This document shows positions 34,325 through 42,615 of a DNA stretch of 64,000 nt, piece by piece. The stretch comes from Pseudoclavibacter caeni. GTDB lineage: Bacteria > Actinomycetota > Actinomycetes > Actinomycetales > Microbacteriaceae. Position numbers and translations under genes: made by a program. Position 1 is the stretch's first letter; each line of letters begins with the position of its first letter. Below the pieces are notes generated by a model. It saw only the letters and a program-made list of their open reading frames with translations, did not search any database and was not told the DNA's origin. The stretch is taken from positions 124,001 to 188,000 of the forward strand of contig NZ_WBKA01000003.1 of the NCBI RefSeq assembly GCF_008831125.1, read 5' to 3'.

Positions 34325-34358
34325 GGACGGCGCCGCACCCCGGGGTGCGGCGCCGTCC
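34325..34358. terminator. 34-bp perfect palindrome, bidirectional terminator
   Basis: Two exact 17-nt arms (first arm begins GGACGGCGCCGCACC) with no spacer, lying between convergent genes, 130 nt after one and 20 nt after the other. Hairpin loop would be the central CCGG bases. Best read as a shared terminator. Confidence 0.8.
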
Positions 34359-34377
34359 GGTCAGCGCGTTCTGACGA

Positions 34378-34746
34378 TCACCTCACGTCGAGCAGGTCGA
34401 TCACGAAGATCAGGGTCTGTCCGGCGAGCGGATGCCCGCTGCCGGCCGGCCCGTAGGCGAGGTGCGGCGGCACCACGAGCTGCCGGCGCCCGCCGACCCG
34501 CATGCCGGGGATGCCCATCTGCCACCCCTTGATCAGCCCGCGCAGCGGGAACGTGATCGACTCGCCGCGGCTCCAGGAGGAGTCGAACTCCTCGCCGGAC
34601 TCCCACCCCACGCCGAGGTAGTGCACCTCGACGGTGGCACCGGGCGTGGCCTCCGCGCCGTCGCCGACGACGAGGTCCTCGATGTCGAGCGCGTCCGGGG
34701 CGGGCCCGCTGGGGAAGTCGATCTCTGGTCTGGTCAGTTCGGTCAT
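34378..34746 (-). CDS. FKBP-type peptidyl-prolyl cis-trans isomerase
   Basis: 122 residues, single cytoplasmic FKBP domain without signal peptide: VEVHYLGVGWESGEEFDSSW, ITFPLRGLIKGW and RRQLVVPPHLAYG cover the binding pocket. Start at the ATG at 34746 because TAGGCT ends 7 nt upstream (leaderless). Confidence 0.93.
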   Translation of the reverse strand: MTELTRPEIDFPSGPAPDALDIEDLVVGDGAEATPGATVEVHYLGVGWESGEEFDSSWSRGESITFPLRGLIKGWQMGIPGMRVGGRRQLVVPPHLAYGPAGSGHPLAGQTLIFVIDLLDVR

Positions 34747-34756
34747 GACGGCCAGC

Positions 34757-36355
34757 CTACCGGTCGTGGCGGTCAGCGGCATCGTCCGCGTGGCGCTCCG
34801 CGGCGTCCGCCTCGGCCTCGGCGAGATCCTCGGCGTACAGCCCGGGGTCCGCGGTCTCGGCGATCTCGTCGGCGGCCGCGGCCCCGAGGTCGACCTGCTC
34901 GGCGGCCGCGCTCCGGTGCTGCCGGCGCTGCACGATGACCCCGGCGACGACGGAGACGCCGGCGACCACGAGGCTCAGGTACAGCTGCACGCGGATCTCG
35001 GGGTCGCGGTTGAACGTCATGTACACGAGCAGGGCGACGAGGCTGATGATGACGAGCCAGGTGATCCATGGGAAGCCCCACATGCGGATCGTGCCCCGGT
35101 CACGGCCGGGCACGATACCCTGGGCGGCCAGCATCTTCCGGCTGCGCAGCTCCGAGACGGCGATCACGAGCCACACGAAGATGGCGACCGCGCCGGTGGA
35201 GTTCACCAGCAGGTTGAACACGGCCTTCGGCATCGCGTAGTTGAGCACCACGGAGATGAGGCCGACGCTGGCCGAGGCGAGGATCGCGACGTACGGTGTG
35301 TTGTGGCCGTTCACCCGGCGGAAGCTGCGCGGGGCCTCGCCGCGGCCGGCCAGCGAGAACGCCATGCGGGAAGCGGTGTACAGCGACGCGTTCAGGGTGG
35401 AGAGCATGGCGGTCAGCACCACGATGTCCATGATCGTATCGGTGCCCGGGATGCCCACGTAGGTCAGCGCGCTCACGAAGGGGCTCACACCCACCTCGAC
35501 GGCGCTGTGCGGCAGCAGCAGCACGATGATCGCGATCGAGCCGATGTAGAACAGCATGATGCGCCACACCACGGTGTTGACGGCCTTGCGGACGGCGTGG
35601 GCCGGGTTCTCCGACTCGCCGGCGGCGACCGTGGCCACCTCGGCGCCGAACATGGAGAAGATCACGGGCAGCAGCGCGATGAACACGCCCTCGATGCCGT
35701 TGGGCAGCAGCCCGCCCTCGGCGGCGTAGTCGACGCCCTGGTGCTCACTGGGGATGACGTGGGCGAGCAACAGCACGCCGAAGACGATGAACAGCGAGAT
35801 CGCGACGATCTTGATGCCGGCGAACCAGAACTCCATCTCGCCGAAGCTCTTGACCGACACGAGGTTCAGGCCGAGGAAGAAGAGCGTGAGCACGAGCGCC
35901 GGCACCCACTGGGGCATGTCGACGTACTTCGTGATGATCCTCGAGGCCGCGGTGGCCTCCACGCCCACGGTCACGACCCAGAACCACCAGTACAGCCAGC
36001 CGATCGACAGCCCCGCCCAGGGGCCGATGAACTTCGTGGCGTAGGCGGAGAACGACCCGGTGTCCGGGCTCGCCGAGGCCATCTCGCCGAGCATCCGCAT
36101 GACGAGCACGATGACGACGCCGGCGAGACCGTACGAGATGAGCACGCCGGGTCCGGCGGCCTCGATCGCGCTGCTGGACGCGACGAGCAGCCCGGCGCCG
36201 ATGATGCCGCCGAGTGCGATCATCGACAGGTGGCGGGGCTTGAGCGTGTGCGCGAGCCGCGGGGCCTCCTCCGAGGTGTGATCGCGGGCGCCGACGGTGA
36301 ACACCGTCTCGGTCGGGGGCGCGCTCTTCGACGCGTCGGGCTTCGAGCTGGACAT
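34757..36355 (-). CDS. gabP: GABA/amino acid permease (APC superfamily)
   Basis: 532 residues, twelve helices, with the amino-acid-permease hallmark MIALGGIIGAGLLVASSSAI near 50-70 and EMASASPDTGSF. A hydrophilic, acidic C-terminal tail of about 50 residues follows. ATG at 36355 behind GAGGAGTCCC. GABA as substrate is inferred from the neighbouring gabT and its PucR-type regulator. Confidence 0.85.
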   Translation of the reverse strand: MSSSKPDASKSAPPTETVFTVGARDHTSEEAPRLAHTLKPRHLSMIALGGIIGAGLLVASSSAIEAAGPGVLISYGLAGVVIVLVMRMLGEMASASPDTGSFSAYATKFIGPWAGLSIGWLYWWFWVVTVGVEATAASRIITKYVDMPQWVPALVLTLFFLGLNLVSVKSFGEMEFWFAGIKIVAISLFIVFGVLLLAHVIPSEHQGVDYAAEGGLLPNGIEGVFIALLPVIFSMFGAEVATVAAGESENPAHAVRKAVNTVVWRIMLFYIGSIAIIVLLLPHSAVEVGVSPFVSALTYVGIPGTDTIMDIVVLTAMLSTLNASLYTASRMAFSLAGRGEAPRSFRRVNGHNTPYVAILASASVGLISVVLNYAMPKAVFNLLVNSTGAVAIFVWLVIAVSELRSRKMLAAQGIVPGRDRGTIRMWGFPWITWLVIISLVALLVYMTFNRDPEIRVQLYLSLVVAGVSVVAGVIVQRRQHRSAAAEQVDLGAAAADEIAETADPGLYAEDLAEAEADAAERHADDAADRHDR

Positions 36356-36607
36356 GGGACTCCTCACTGGGTCGTCTCCCGGTCATGACGCCGCCATGGC
36401 GTCGCCGCGGGAGCGGTTCGACGGTCGCGGGCACCGGCCGGACGCTATGGCCGCCACGGGGTCGCCGCGCACGCGAGTGGACGCGCCGGGGACGCGATCT
36501 CGCAGGTCACCGGGTTCGGGAGGGCAGGTCATGCCATCCTCGAACGAGGCGATCGGCGCCAGCCTAGGCCCATGTGGTGTGAACGCCGTGTTTCCGACCA
36601 TGGCCGA

Positions 36608-36635
36608 ACGGGCCATTCCATGGACGGAATGTCCA
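36608..36635. promoter_or_regulatory. Inverted repeat upstream of gabP
   Basis: GGCCATTCC at 36611-36619 and GGAATGTCC at 36626-36634 are inverted with one mismatch around a 6-nt centre; the inner CATTCC/GGAATG (36614-36631) is exact. The half-site GGACATTC also occurs at 38334-38341 over the pucR -35. Candidate operator of PucR for gabP. Confidence 0.5.
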
Positions 36636-36748
36636 CTCCGGGGGTCTCCCGTGCGCCTGCGCCCGCAGATGGGGTGGGAAGGTCTCAGCCGGATGACGCC
36701 GCCCCGGAACCGAGTCACTCGGCCGCCCGGACCGCACCCGCACGGAGA

Positions 36749-36787
36749 ACGGGCCCGGTGCGGGAGTCCACTCCGCACCGGGCCCGT
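36749..36787 (-). terminator. Terminator of gabT
   Basis: A perfect 15-bp stem (ACGGGCCCGGTGCGG at 36749-36763 and its complement ending at 36787) with a 9-nt loop, 57 nt beyond the gabT stop. The remaining part of the 36356-36843 gap holds the gabP upstream region and no gene. Confidence 0.8.
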
Positions 36788-36843
36788 GTGTGGTGACGCG
36801 GTCGGTCAGCCCAGACCGGACCATCCGCGCCAGGTCGTTCCGG

Positions 36844-38190
36844 TCAGTTCGCCTTGAAGCCGTCGGCGATGATCGCCAGCCCCTGCTCCAGCAGCTCGTC
36901 GGAGATGACGAGCGGTGTGAGGAAGCGGATCACGTTGCCGTAGGTGCCCGCGGTGAGCACGACGACGCCGTGCTTGTGCGCGTAGTCGGCGACCTTCGCG
37001 GTCAGCTCCGCGTCCGGCTCCCTTGTCGCCGGGTCGACGATCTCGATGGCCTGCATGGCGCCGCGCCCGCGCACCTCGCCGACGCGCGGATCCGCCTGCT
37101 GCAGCTCCGTCATCCGCTTGGTGATGATCTCGCCGATGTGCAGGGCCTGCGACGCGAGGTCCTCGCGCACGACCTTGTCGAGCGTGGCCGCCGAGGCCGC
37201 CACCGCGGCCGGGTTGCCACCGTAGGTGCCGCCGATGCCGCCGGCCTGCGGGTGGTCCATGATCTCGGCGCGGCCGGTCACGGCCGACAGCGGCAGGCCA
37301 CCGCCGATCGCCTTGGCCGTGGTGACCAGGTCGGCCACGACACCCTCGTACTCCATGGCGAACATGCGCCCGGTGCGGGCGATGCCCGCCTGCACCTCGT
37401 CGGCGATGAACAGCACGTCGTTCTCGTGGGCCCACTGCACGAGGGCGGGGATGTAGCCCTCGGCCGGCACGATGAAGCCGCCCTCGCCCTGGATGGGCTC
37501 GAGCAGGATCGCGGCGACGGAGTCGGCGCCGATCTGCGTCTCGATCATCGAGATCGTGCGCTTCGCGGCCTCCGGGCCGGTGAGCCCGTCACGGTAGGGG
37601 TACGAGCCCGGCACGCGGTACAGCTCGTTGGCGAACGGCCCGAAGTGCCGCTTGTAGGGCATCGCCTTGGCGGTGAGGCCCATGGTGAGGTTCGTGCGGC
37701 CGTGGAACGCGTGGTCGAAGGCGACGATGGCGTCCTTGCCGGTGTAGTTGCGGGCGAACTTCACGGCGTTCTCGACGGCCTCGGAGCCCGAGTTGAACAG
37801 CGCGGTGCGCTTCTCGAAGTCACCGGGGGTCAGCTTGTTGAGCCGCTCGCAGACCTCGACGTATCCCTCGTACGGCACGGTGGCGAACGAGGTGTGGGTG
37901 AACTGGGCGACCTGCTTCTGGACGGCCTCCACGACCTCCGGGGCCGAGTTGCCGACGCCGGTGACGGCGATGCCGGAGGCGAAGTCGATGAGGCTGTTGC
38001 CGTCGACGTCGACGATCACGCCGCCGCCCGCGGCGACCGCGTACGCCGGGAGCATCACGCCCACACCGGCGCTGACCGCGGCCTCCTTGCGTGCCTGCAG
38101 GGCGCGGGACTTCGGGCCGGGGATCTCGGTGACGAGGTTCAGCCGCTGCGGCAGCGACGGGCCGCCGACGGGGATGCTCTGATCAGTCAT
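36844..38190 (-). CDS. gabT: 4-aminobutyrate--2-oxoglutarate transaminase
   Basis: 448 residues from the ATG at 38190 (GAGGAGAGACACC upstream). Class-III aminotransferase: FNSGSEAVENAVKFAR, AFHGRTNLTMGLT, DEVQAGIARTGRMFA and the PLP lysine in TTAKAIGGGLPLSAV. Moves the amino group of GABA to 2-oxoglutarate. No succinate-semialdehyde dehydrogenase gene is seen nearby. Divergent from pucR. Confidence 0.92.
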   Translation of the reverse strand: MTDQSIPVGGPSLPQRLNLVTEIPGPKSRALQARKEAAVSAGVGVMLPAYAVAAGGGVIVDVDGNSLIDFASGIAVTGVGNSAPEVVEAVQKQVAQFTHTSFATVPYEGYVEVCERLNKLTPGDFEKRTALFNSGSEAVENAVKFARNYTGKDAIVAFDHAFHGRTNLTMGLTAKAMPYKRHFGPFANELYRVPGSYPYRDGLTGPEAAKRTISMIETQIGADSVAAILLEPIQGEGGFIVPAEGYIPALVQWAHENDVLFIADEVQAGIARTGRMFAMEYEGVVADLVTTAKAIGGGLPLSAVTGRAEIMDHPQAGGIGGTYGGNPAAVAASAATLDKVVREDLASQALHIGEIITKRMTELQQADPRVGEVRGRGAMQAIEIVDPATREPDAELTAKVADYAHKHGVVVLTAGTYGNVIRFLTPLVISDELLEQGLAIIADGFKAN

Positions 38191-38332
38191 GGTGTCTCTC
38201 CTCATGCGAACGATGACCGCCAGTCGGAGGCTGCAGGGAACGGGGCAGCCGGGCCTGGACGCGGGCGGGTGCGACGACGACTCGCCTGCACCGACAGTAC
38301 GGCGCCACACCACCTGGTTCGCATGTACCTGA

Positions 38333-38362
38333 GGGACATTCAGCGAAACCTGACTGTACAAT
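38333..38362 (+). promoter_or_regulatory. pucR promoter overlapping GGACATTC motif
   Basis: GGGACA (38333-38338), 18-bp spacer, TACAAT (38357-38362), then 6 nt to the ATG: a leaderless promoter. GGACATTC (38334-38341) overlaps the -35 and matches half of the gabP inverted repeat. Confidence 0.6.
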
Positions 38363-38368
38363 CTGGCC

Positions 38369-39889
38369 ATGTCTGTCTCGCTGCGCCGCCTCATCGGCAT
38401 GAAAGAGCTCGACCTGACCGTGATCGTCGGCGACGAGAGCGGCGAGGAGACCACTCGTCGGCTGGATGCACCGATCGACTGGGTCTACGCGTCCAGCCTC
38501 GTCGACCCGATGCGCTTCCTGCCCCCGAGCCAGCTGCTGCTCACCGACGGCGCGCAGTTCCAGGCCCGGGATTTCGACTTCGACGCCTATGTCTCCCGTC
38601 TGTGCGACGGGGAGCTGATCGGGCTGGGCCTCGGCACCGGGCTCACCTGGCGGGAGTGCCCGCCCGAGCTGGCGCACGCGTGCGCGGACCATCGGCTGCC
38701 GCTGGTGGAGATCCCCTACCACGTGCCGTTCATCAAAGTCATCCGCAGCGTCGACGATCTGCAGGAGCAGGAACGTCAGCAGCATGTGCGCTGGGGCCTC
38801 GACGCGCAGCGGGCGATCTCGCGGGCGGCGATGCGCTCCAGCGATCTCGGCGCGGTGCTCGACGAGCTCTCCAGCCAGCTCGGCTGCGGCGTGGCGGTCT
38901 TCGACGGCGCCGGCGAGCTGCGCGACGTCTCCCGGCAGACCCGGCTCGGCGAGACGCAGCTGCACGAGCTCTCCGGTGCCATCGACCGGCTGATCCGCAC
39001 GGGCACCCGCTCGGCCGCCCGTGTGGACGTCGACGGCAGCGAGTTCATCGTCCAGACGATCGGGGCGCCGCCGAGTGTGTCGGGCCTACTCGTCCTCAGC
39101 GGGGTGGGGCGACTCGACGGCGTGCAGCTCGACGTGGTGCAGTCCGTGCTCGCGTTCGCCGGGATCTCGCTGGAGTTCAATCGCATCCTGGCCCTGCAGC
39201 GCCACGCCGTGCGCGGCGGGGTGATCAGCGTCGCCGCGGCCGGGGACCTGCCCGCCGCGAACCGCATCGCCCGGCGCCTGTGGAACGAGCGGATCCCGAA
39301 CGAGGAGCGCGCCGTCATCCACGTCATCACCCCGCCGGAGCCCCTCGTCGGACAGCTCGATCGTCTGCAGCGCACCCCCGGTGTGTTCTGGGGGATGCTG
39401 GACGACCGCGCCGTCATCGTGGCGGCCCGCCCCCGGCTCACCGAGGCGGTGAGCCTGTGCCGCTCGCACGCGGTGCGCGCAGGGGTCTCGCGGACGAGCG
39501 CCGCGCTTCCGCTCGGCCGGCTCGTCGACGAGGCACGGCAGGTGGCCGAGACGACCGTCGCCCCCGAGGTGGTGCGCTACGAGGCGGTCGCCGACTCCGG
39601 CTGGCACAACCTGCTGCGTGGGTCGATGCTCTCCGTGATCGCCGCGCAGCTGCTCGCCCCGCTCGACGAGCGCAGCCGGGCCGAGGGCGCGCAGCTGCGC
39701 GAGACCCTGCGGGTGTGGCTGCAGACGAACGGCCAGGCGGAGGCCACCGCACAGCGACTCGGCGTGCACCGGCACACGGTGCGCAACCGGATCGCCAGGG
39801 CGGCGACGCTGCTGGACATGGATCTGGACAGCTTCGAGAACCGCACGAAGATCTGGCTAGCCCTCAATGCGATCGACGACCAGCGCTGA
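38369..39889 (+). CDS. PucR family transcriptional regulator
   Basis: 506 residues. N-terminal PucR domain about 1-125, a central GAF-like/CdaR-like region, and the C-terminal HTH TAQRLGVHRHTVRNRIARAATLLDMDL (about 465-492) typical of PucR/CdaR. Such regulators activate GABA or purine use. Divergent from gabT and near gabP, so probably the GABA regulator (inference). Confidence 0.9.
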   Translation: MSVSLRRLIGMKELDLTVIVGDESGEETTRRLDAPIDWVYASSLVDPMRFLPPSQLLLTDGAQFQARDFDFDAYVSRLCDGELIGLGLGTGLTWRECPPELAHACADHRLPLVEIPYHVPFIKVIRSVDDLQEQERQQHVRWGLDAQRAISRAAMRSSDLGAVLDELSSQLGCGVAVFDGAGELRDVSRQTRLGETQLHELSGAIDRLIRTGTRSAARVDVDGSEFIVQTIGAPPSVSGLLVLSGVGRLDGVQLDVVQSVLAFAGISLEFNRILALQRHAVRGGVISVAAAGDLPAANRIARRLWNERIPNEERAVIHVITPPEPLVGQLDRLQRTPGVFWGMLDDRAVIVAARPRLTEAVSLCRSHAVRAGVSRTSAALPLGRLVDEARQVAETTVAPEVVRYEAVADSGWHNLLRGSMLSVIAAQLLAPLDERSRAEGAQLRETLRVWLQTNGQAEATAQRLGVHRHTVRNRIARAATLLDMDLDSFENRTKIWLALNAIDDQR

Positions 39890-39892
39890 CGG

Positions 39893-40939
39893 TCAGCGCT
39901 CGGCCGCTGCGAGGCCGCCGTCGGCGCCGGAGCGCGCCCTCCCCGGCTCGGACAGTGTGATGGCGCCGGTGCGGGGCCGCGGGTCGACGACCATGATCGG
40001 CGCGGTCACCGGCTGCATCCCCGGCACCTCGTCCGCCGCCGGGACATGCACCGTGGCCAGACGACGGTGCGTGCGCACCCCGGAGACCGCGAGCAGCGCG
40101 AGCGCCACGACGATCGGCGCGAACACGAGCAGCTGGGTCGGTGCCGGCCGCTCGCCGAGCACCAGGGCCGCGAGGAGCACGAGCACCGGCTCCAGATAGC
40201 TCAGCAGCCCGAACAGGGTGAGGGTCAGCCGGCCGCTGGCGAGGATGTAGCTGAGCATCGCCACGCCACTGAGCACGCCGAGCCCGACGAACGCCCACCA
40301 CTCGGGGGTGCCGACGGCGGCGAGCACCGCGAGCACCGGCCTCTGCGCCACGAGGGCGGCCCCCGCGGGCAGCAGCAGGAGCACCTCGAGCCAGAACACG
40401 GCGATCCCGTCCAGTCGGAACCAGCGGCGCACGGCGAAGTACGCCGGATACCCGAGTCCCACCAGCGCGGTCGGCCAGGCGAGGCTGCGGGTGGCGATGA
40501 CGTCGGCGATGACGCCGACGGTCGCCAGCACGATGGCGGCGATCTGCCAGCCGTCGAGCTCGTCGTGGAACACGAGCCGCCCGATCCCCACCACCACGAG
40601 CGGCATCAGGAAGTAGCCGAGGGAGACGTCGAGGGCGTGTCCGTGCATCGGCCCCCACATGAACACCCACAGCTGCAGCGCCATCATCCCCGCGCACCCC
40701 AGCAGCACCGCGATGAGCGCCGGCCGGGCGGCGAGCCGACGCAGGATCACGCCCACCTCGTCCCAGGTGCGGGTGAGCGTGAAGGCGAGCGCGACGACGA
40801 GCACGACCCAGACGACCCGCCATGCGGTCACCTGCTCGGCCGTCAGCCCGGTGAGCATCCCCGCCAGCAGCGAGATGCCGCCGAAGAGCACGGATGCGGT
40901 GAGCGACGCGATGACGCCGATGGTGCTGTTCCCGCGCAC
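39893..40939 (-). CDS. rarD: RarD-type EamA transporter
   Basis: 348 residues from a GTG at 40939 (GGGAGG 9 nt upstream). Ten helices of two EamA halves; ALDVSLGYFLMPLVVVGIGRLVFHDEL is split here as the RarD-typical ASLGYFINPL-like block near 95-115. C-terminal 45 residues are cytoplasmic and Pro-rich. Substrate unknown. Ends 3 bp from the convergent pucR. Confidence 0.8.
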   Translation of the reverse strand: MRGNSTIGVIASLTASVLFGGISLLAGMLTGLTAEQVTAWRVVWVVLVVALAFTLTRTWDEVGVILRRLAARPALIAVLLGCAGMMALQLWVFMWGPMHGHALDVSLGYFLMPLVVVGIGRLVFHDELDGWQIAAIVLATVGVIADVIATRSLAWPTALVGLGYPAYFAVRRWFRLDGIAVFWLEVLLLLPAGAALVAQRPVLAVLAAVGTPEWWAFVGLGVLSGVAMLSYILASGRLTLTLFGLLSYLEPVLVLLAALVLGERPAPTQLLVFAPIVVALALLAVSGVRTHRRLATVHVPAADEVPGMQPVTAPIMVVDPRPRTGAITLSEPGRARSGADGGLAAAER

Positions 40940-41067
40940 GGTGAAAGACCTCCCACGGGCCTCGATGAGTGCCGCCTTCCGTGCCGTGCGAGGCGGCGGA
41001 CGACGGTCGGCGCACTGCGCGCCTGAGCCTTCCGGAGGCGACTGTCCCCAGCGGCACGTGAGCGATC

Positions 41068-41096
41068 GTAACACCGCTGTAACACGGCGGAAACAC
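41068..41096. promoter_or_regulatory. Three 11-bp direct repeats (MtrA-like box)
   Basis: GTAACAC at 41068, GTAACAC at 41079 and GAAACAC at 41090, exactly one helical turn apart. MtrA, an actinobacterial OmpR-type regulator, binds GTAAC-N6-GTAAC sites of this spacing. Lies between divergent rarD and the ion channel gene, about 55 bp before the latter's -10 (TAGATT, 41150-41155). Confidence 0.5.
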
Positions 41097-41161
41097 CACC
41101 CCCCGCTGTGCGGCTTCGATCGTCGTCCGACCGCCGCTCCCCACGCGGGTAGATTGGGCGG

Positions 41162-41938
41162 ATGACGCTCGAACGCTGGCACCGGCTCACCGTCTGGCCG
41201 CTCGTCGTGGGCGCCGTGGCCTTTCTCGCGGCCTACGCGTGGGAGGTGCTCGGTGACCCGCACGGAGCGGCGGACACAGTGCCGTCAATCGTCATGAACG
41301 TCGCCTGGGCGCTGTTCATCGCCGACTACCTGGTCTCGCTGTGGCTCGCACGCCCCCGGGGACACTGGTTCCTCACCCACCTGTTCGATCTCGCCCTGGT
41401 CGTGCTGCCCGTCCTCCAGCCGCTGCGGCTCGTGCGGCCGCTCCTGCTGCTGCGCGCGCTGCAGGCCTCCGTCGGCCGCACGCTGCGCGGCCGCATCATC
41501 GCCTACGCGGCCACCGGCGTGCTCATGATGGTCCTCGTCGGCTCGCTGGCCATCCTCGACGCGGAGCGCGAGGCGCCGGGCTCGTCGATCCAGACGTTCC
41601 CCAACGCCGTGTGGTGGACGTGCGTGACGATCACGACCGTCGGCTACGGCGACCTCGCCCCGGCCACGTTCGACGGCCGGCTGATCGCGATCGGGCTGAT
41701 GGCCGGCGGCATCATCCTCATCGGCGTCGTCACCGGCACCCTCGCCTCCTGGATCATCGACCGGGTGCGCGAGTCGGACGAGGCGCACCAGGCGGCGACG
41801 CGGGCGCAGATCCGCGAGCTGGAGGGGCGCATCGACCGGCTGCTGACCGTCCAGGAGCGGATGGCGGAGCGACTCGACCACGCCGAGCGACGCGCCGCGC
41901 AGCCCTCCGGCCACGCCGGAGAGGCCGCTCGGGACTGA
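41162..41938 (+). CDS. Voltage-gated-like potassium channel protein
   Basis: 258 residues, six helices: S1-S4 (S4-like LRLVRPLLLLRALQ), S5, a pore loop with selectivity filter TTVGYGD (GYG at 161-163), S6, then a C-terminal coiled coil (about 205-245). One subunit of a tetrameric K+ channel. TAGATT ends 6 nt before ATG (leaderless). Confidence 0.9.
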   Translation: MTLERWHRLTVWPLVVGAVAFLAAYAWEVLGDPHGAADTVPSIVMNVAWALFIADYLVSLWLARPRGHWFLTHLFDLALVVLPVLQPLRLVRPLLLLRALQASVGRTLRGRIIAYAATGVLMMVLVGSLAILDAEREAPGSSIQTFPNAVWWTCVTITTVGYGDLAPATFDGRLIAIGLMAGGIILIGVVTGTLASWIIDRVRESDEAHQAATRAQIRELEGRIDRLLTVQERMAERLDHAERRAAQPSGHAGEAARD

Positions 41939-42075
41939 TCGCGGCGGTCTCCGCCCGTCCGACGCTGGCACGGGCGACGATGATCATCCGGCCGGCGTGT
42001 GACGGCGAGCGCGCCCGGCCCCGCGGGGCGGGACCGCCCGGACGTGCTGGGCTGGCGCGCCCCGGACACGAAGAA

Positions 42076-42103
42076 GGCCTCGTGCTCGGTGGAGCACGAG
42101 GCC
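42076..42103 (-). terminator. Terminator of tRNA-Glu
   Basis: GGCCTCGTGCTC (42076-42087) pairs perfectly with GAGCACGAGGCC (42092-42103), loop of 4; on the minus strand it is followed by TTCTTC and lies 3 nt beyond the CCA end of the tRNA. Confidence 0.85.
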
Positions 42104-42106
42104 GGT

Positions 42107-42182
42107 TGGTGACCCCAGCGGGATTTGAACCCGCGTTACCGCCGTGAGAGGGCGATGTCCTAGGCCGCTAGACGATGGGGCC
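42107..42182 (-). tRNA. tRNA-Glu (anticodon CTC), CCA encoded
   Basis: Minus strand begins GGCCCCATCGTCTAGCGG; acceptor GGCCCCA pairs with TGGGGTC (one G-U), anticodon stem CGCC/GGCG around loop CTCTCAC, T-arm GCGGG-TTCAAAT-CCCGC. CCA occupies 42109-42107. Confidence 0.95.
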
Positions 42183-42280
42183 GCGACGAACGCAACTCAT
42201 TGAGTATGACACAGGAGCACCACAGACAGGCAATCCGGGGTGGGATCTCGGGCGTGTCGCACCTCTCCGGTCGCCGCGGC

Positions 42281-42559
42281 TCAGTCGCCGCGGCCCTTCA
42301 GACCGTACAGCCGCACGAGCTCCTCGATCGCCTGCTCGCGCTCCTCTCCCCCGGCCTGCAGCATGTGCGGCACATGGGTGCGCAGGTGATTCTCGACGAG
42401 CAGAGAGTTGAGCGAGGCCAGCGAGCGCTGCACGGCGAGAGACTGCGTGACGATGTCGACGCAGTAGTCCTCCTGCTCGATCTGCCGCTCGATCGCGCGC
42501 AGCTGCCCCTCCAGGATCCGCACCCGGTGCAGCGCGCGCCGCTTGATGTCCTCGATCAT
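42281..42559 (-). CDS. CsoR/RcnR family metal- or sulfur-sensing repressor
   Basis: 92-residue helical protein of DUF156. The effector positions are Cys33 (EDYCVDI), His58 and His62 (NHLRTHV). CsoR (copper) has Cys-His-Cys and CstR Cys-Cys, so the Cys-His-His set is closer to RcnR-like nickel/cobalt or FrmR-like aldehyde sensors. No cognate exporter is adjacent; a CsoR-type box occurs before the TDT gene at 55.1 kb. TAGGAT ends 6 nt before the ATG (leaderless). Confidence 0.85.
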   Translation of the reverse strand: MIEDIKRRALHRVRILEGQLRAIERQIEQEDYCVDIVTQSLAVQRSLASLNSLLVENHLRTHVPHMLQAGGEEREQAIEELVRLYGLKGRGD

Positions 42560-42615
42560 GGTCTCATCCTAGGCGGGCGCCTCCCGAGCGGAGTCGCTCC
42601 ATCGCGAGACCCCGG

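Noticed and set aside
36790-39960. 1056-residue open frame on the plus strand
   Set aside because: It runs antisense through gabT and then out of frame through pucR; both genes have clear motifs in other frames.
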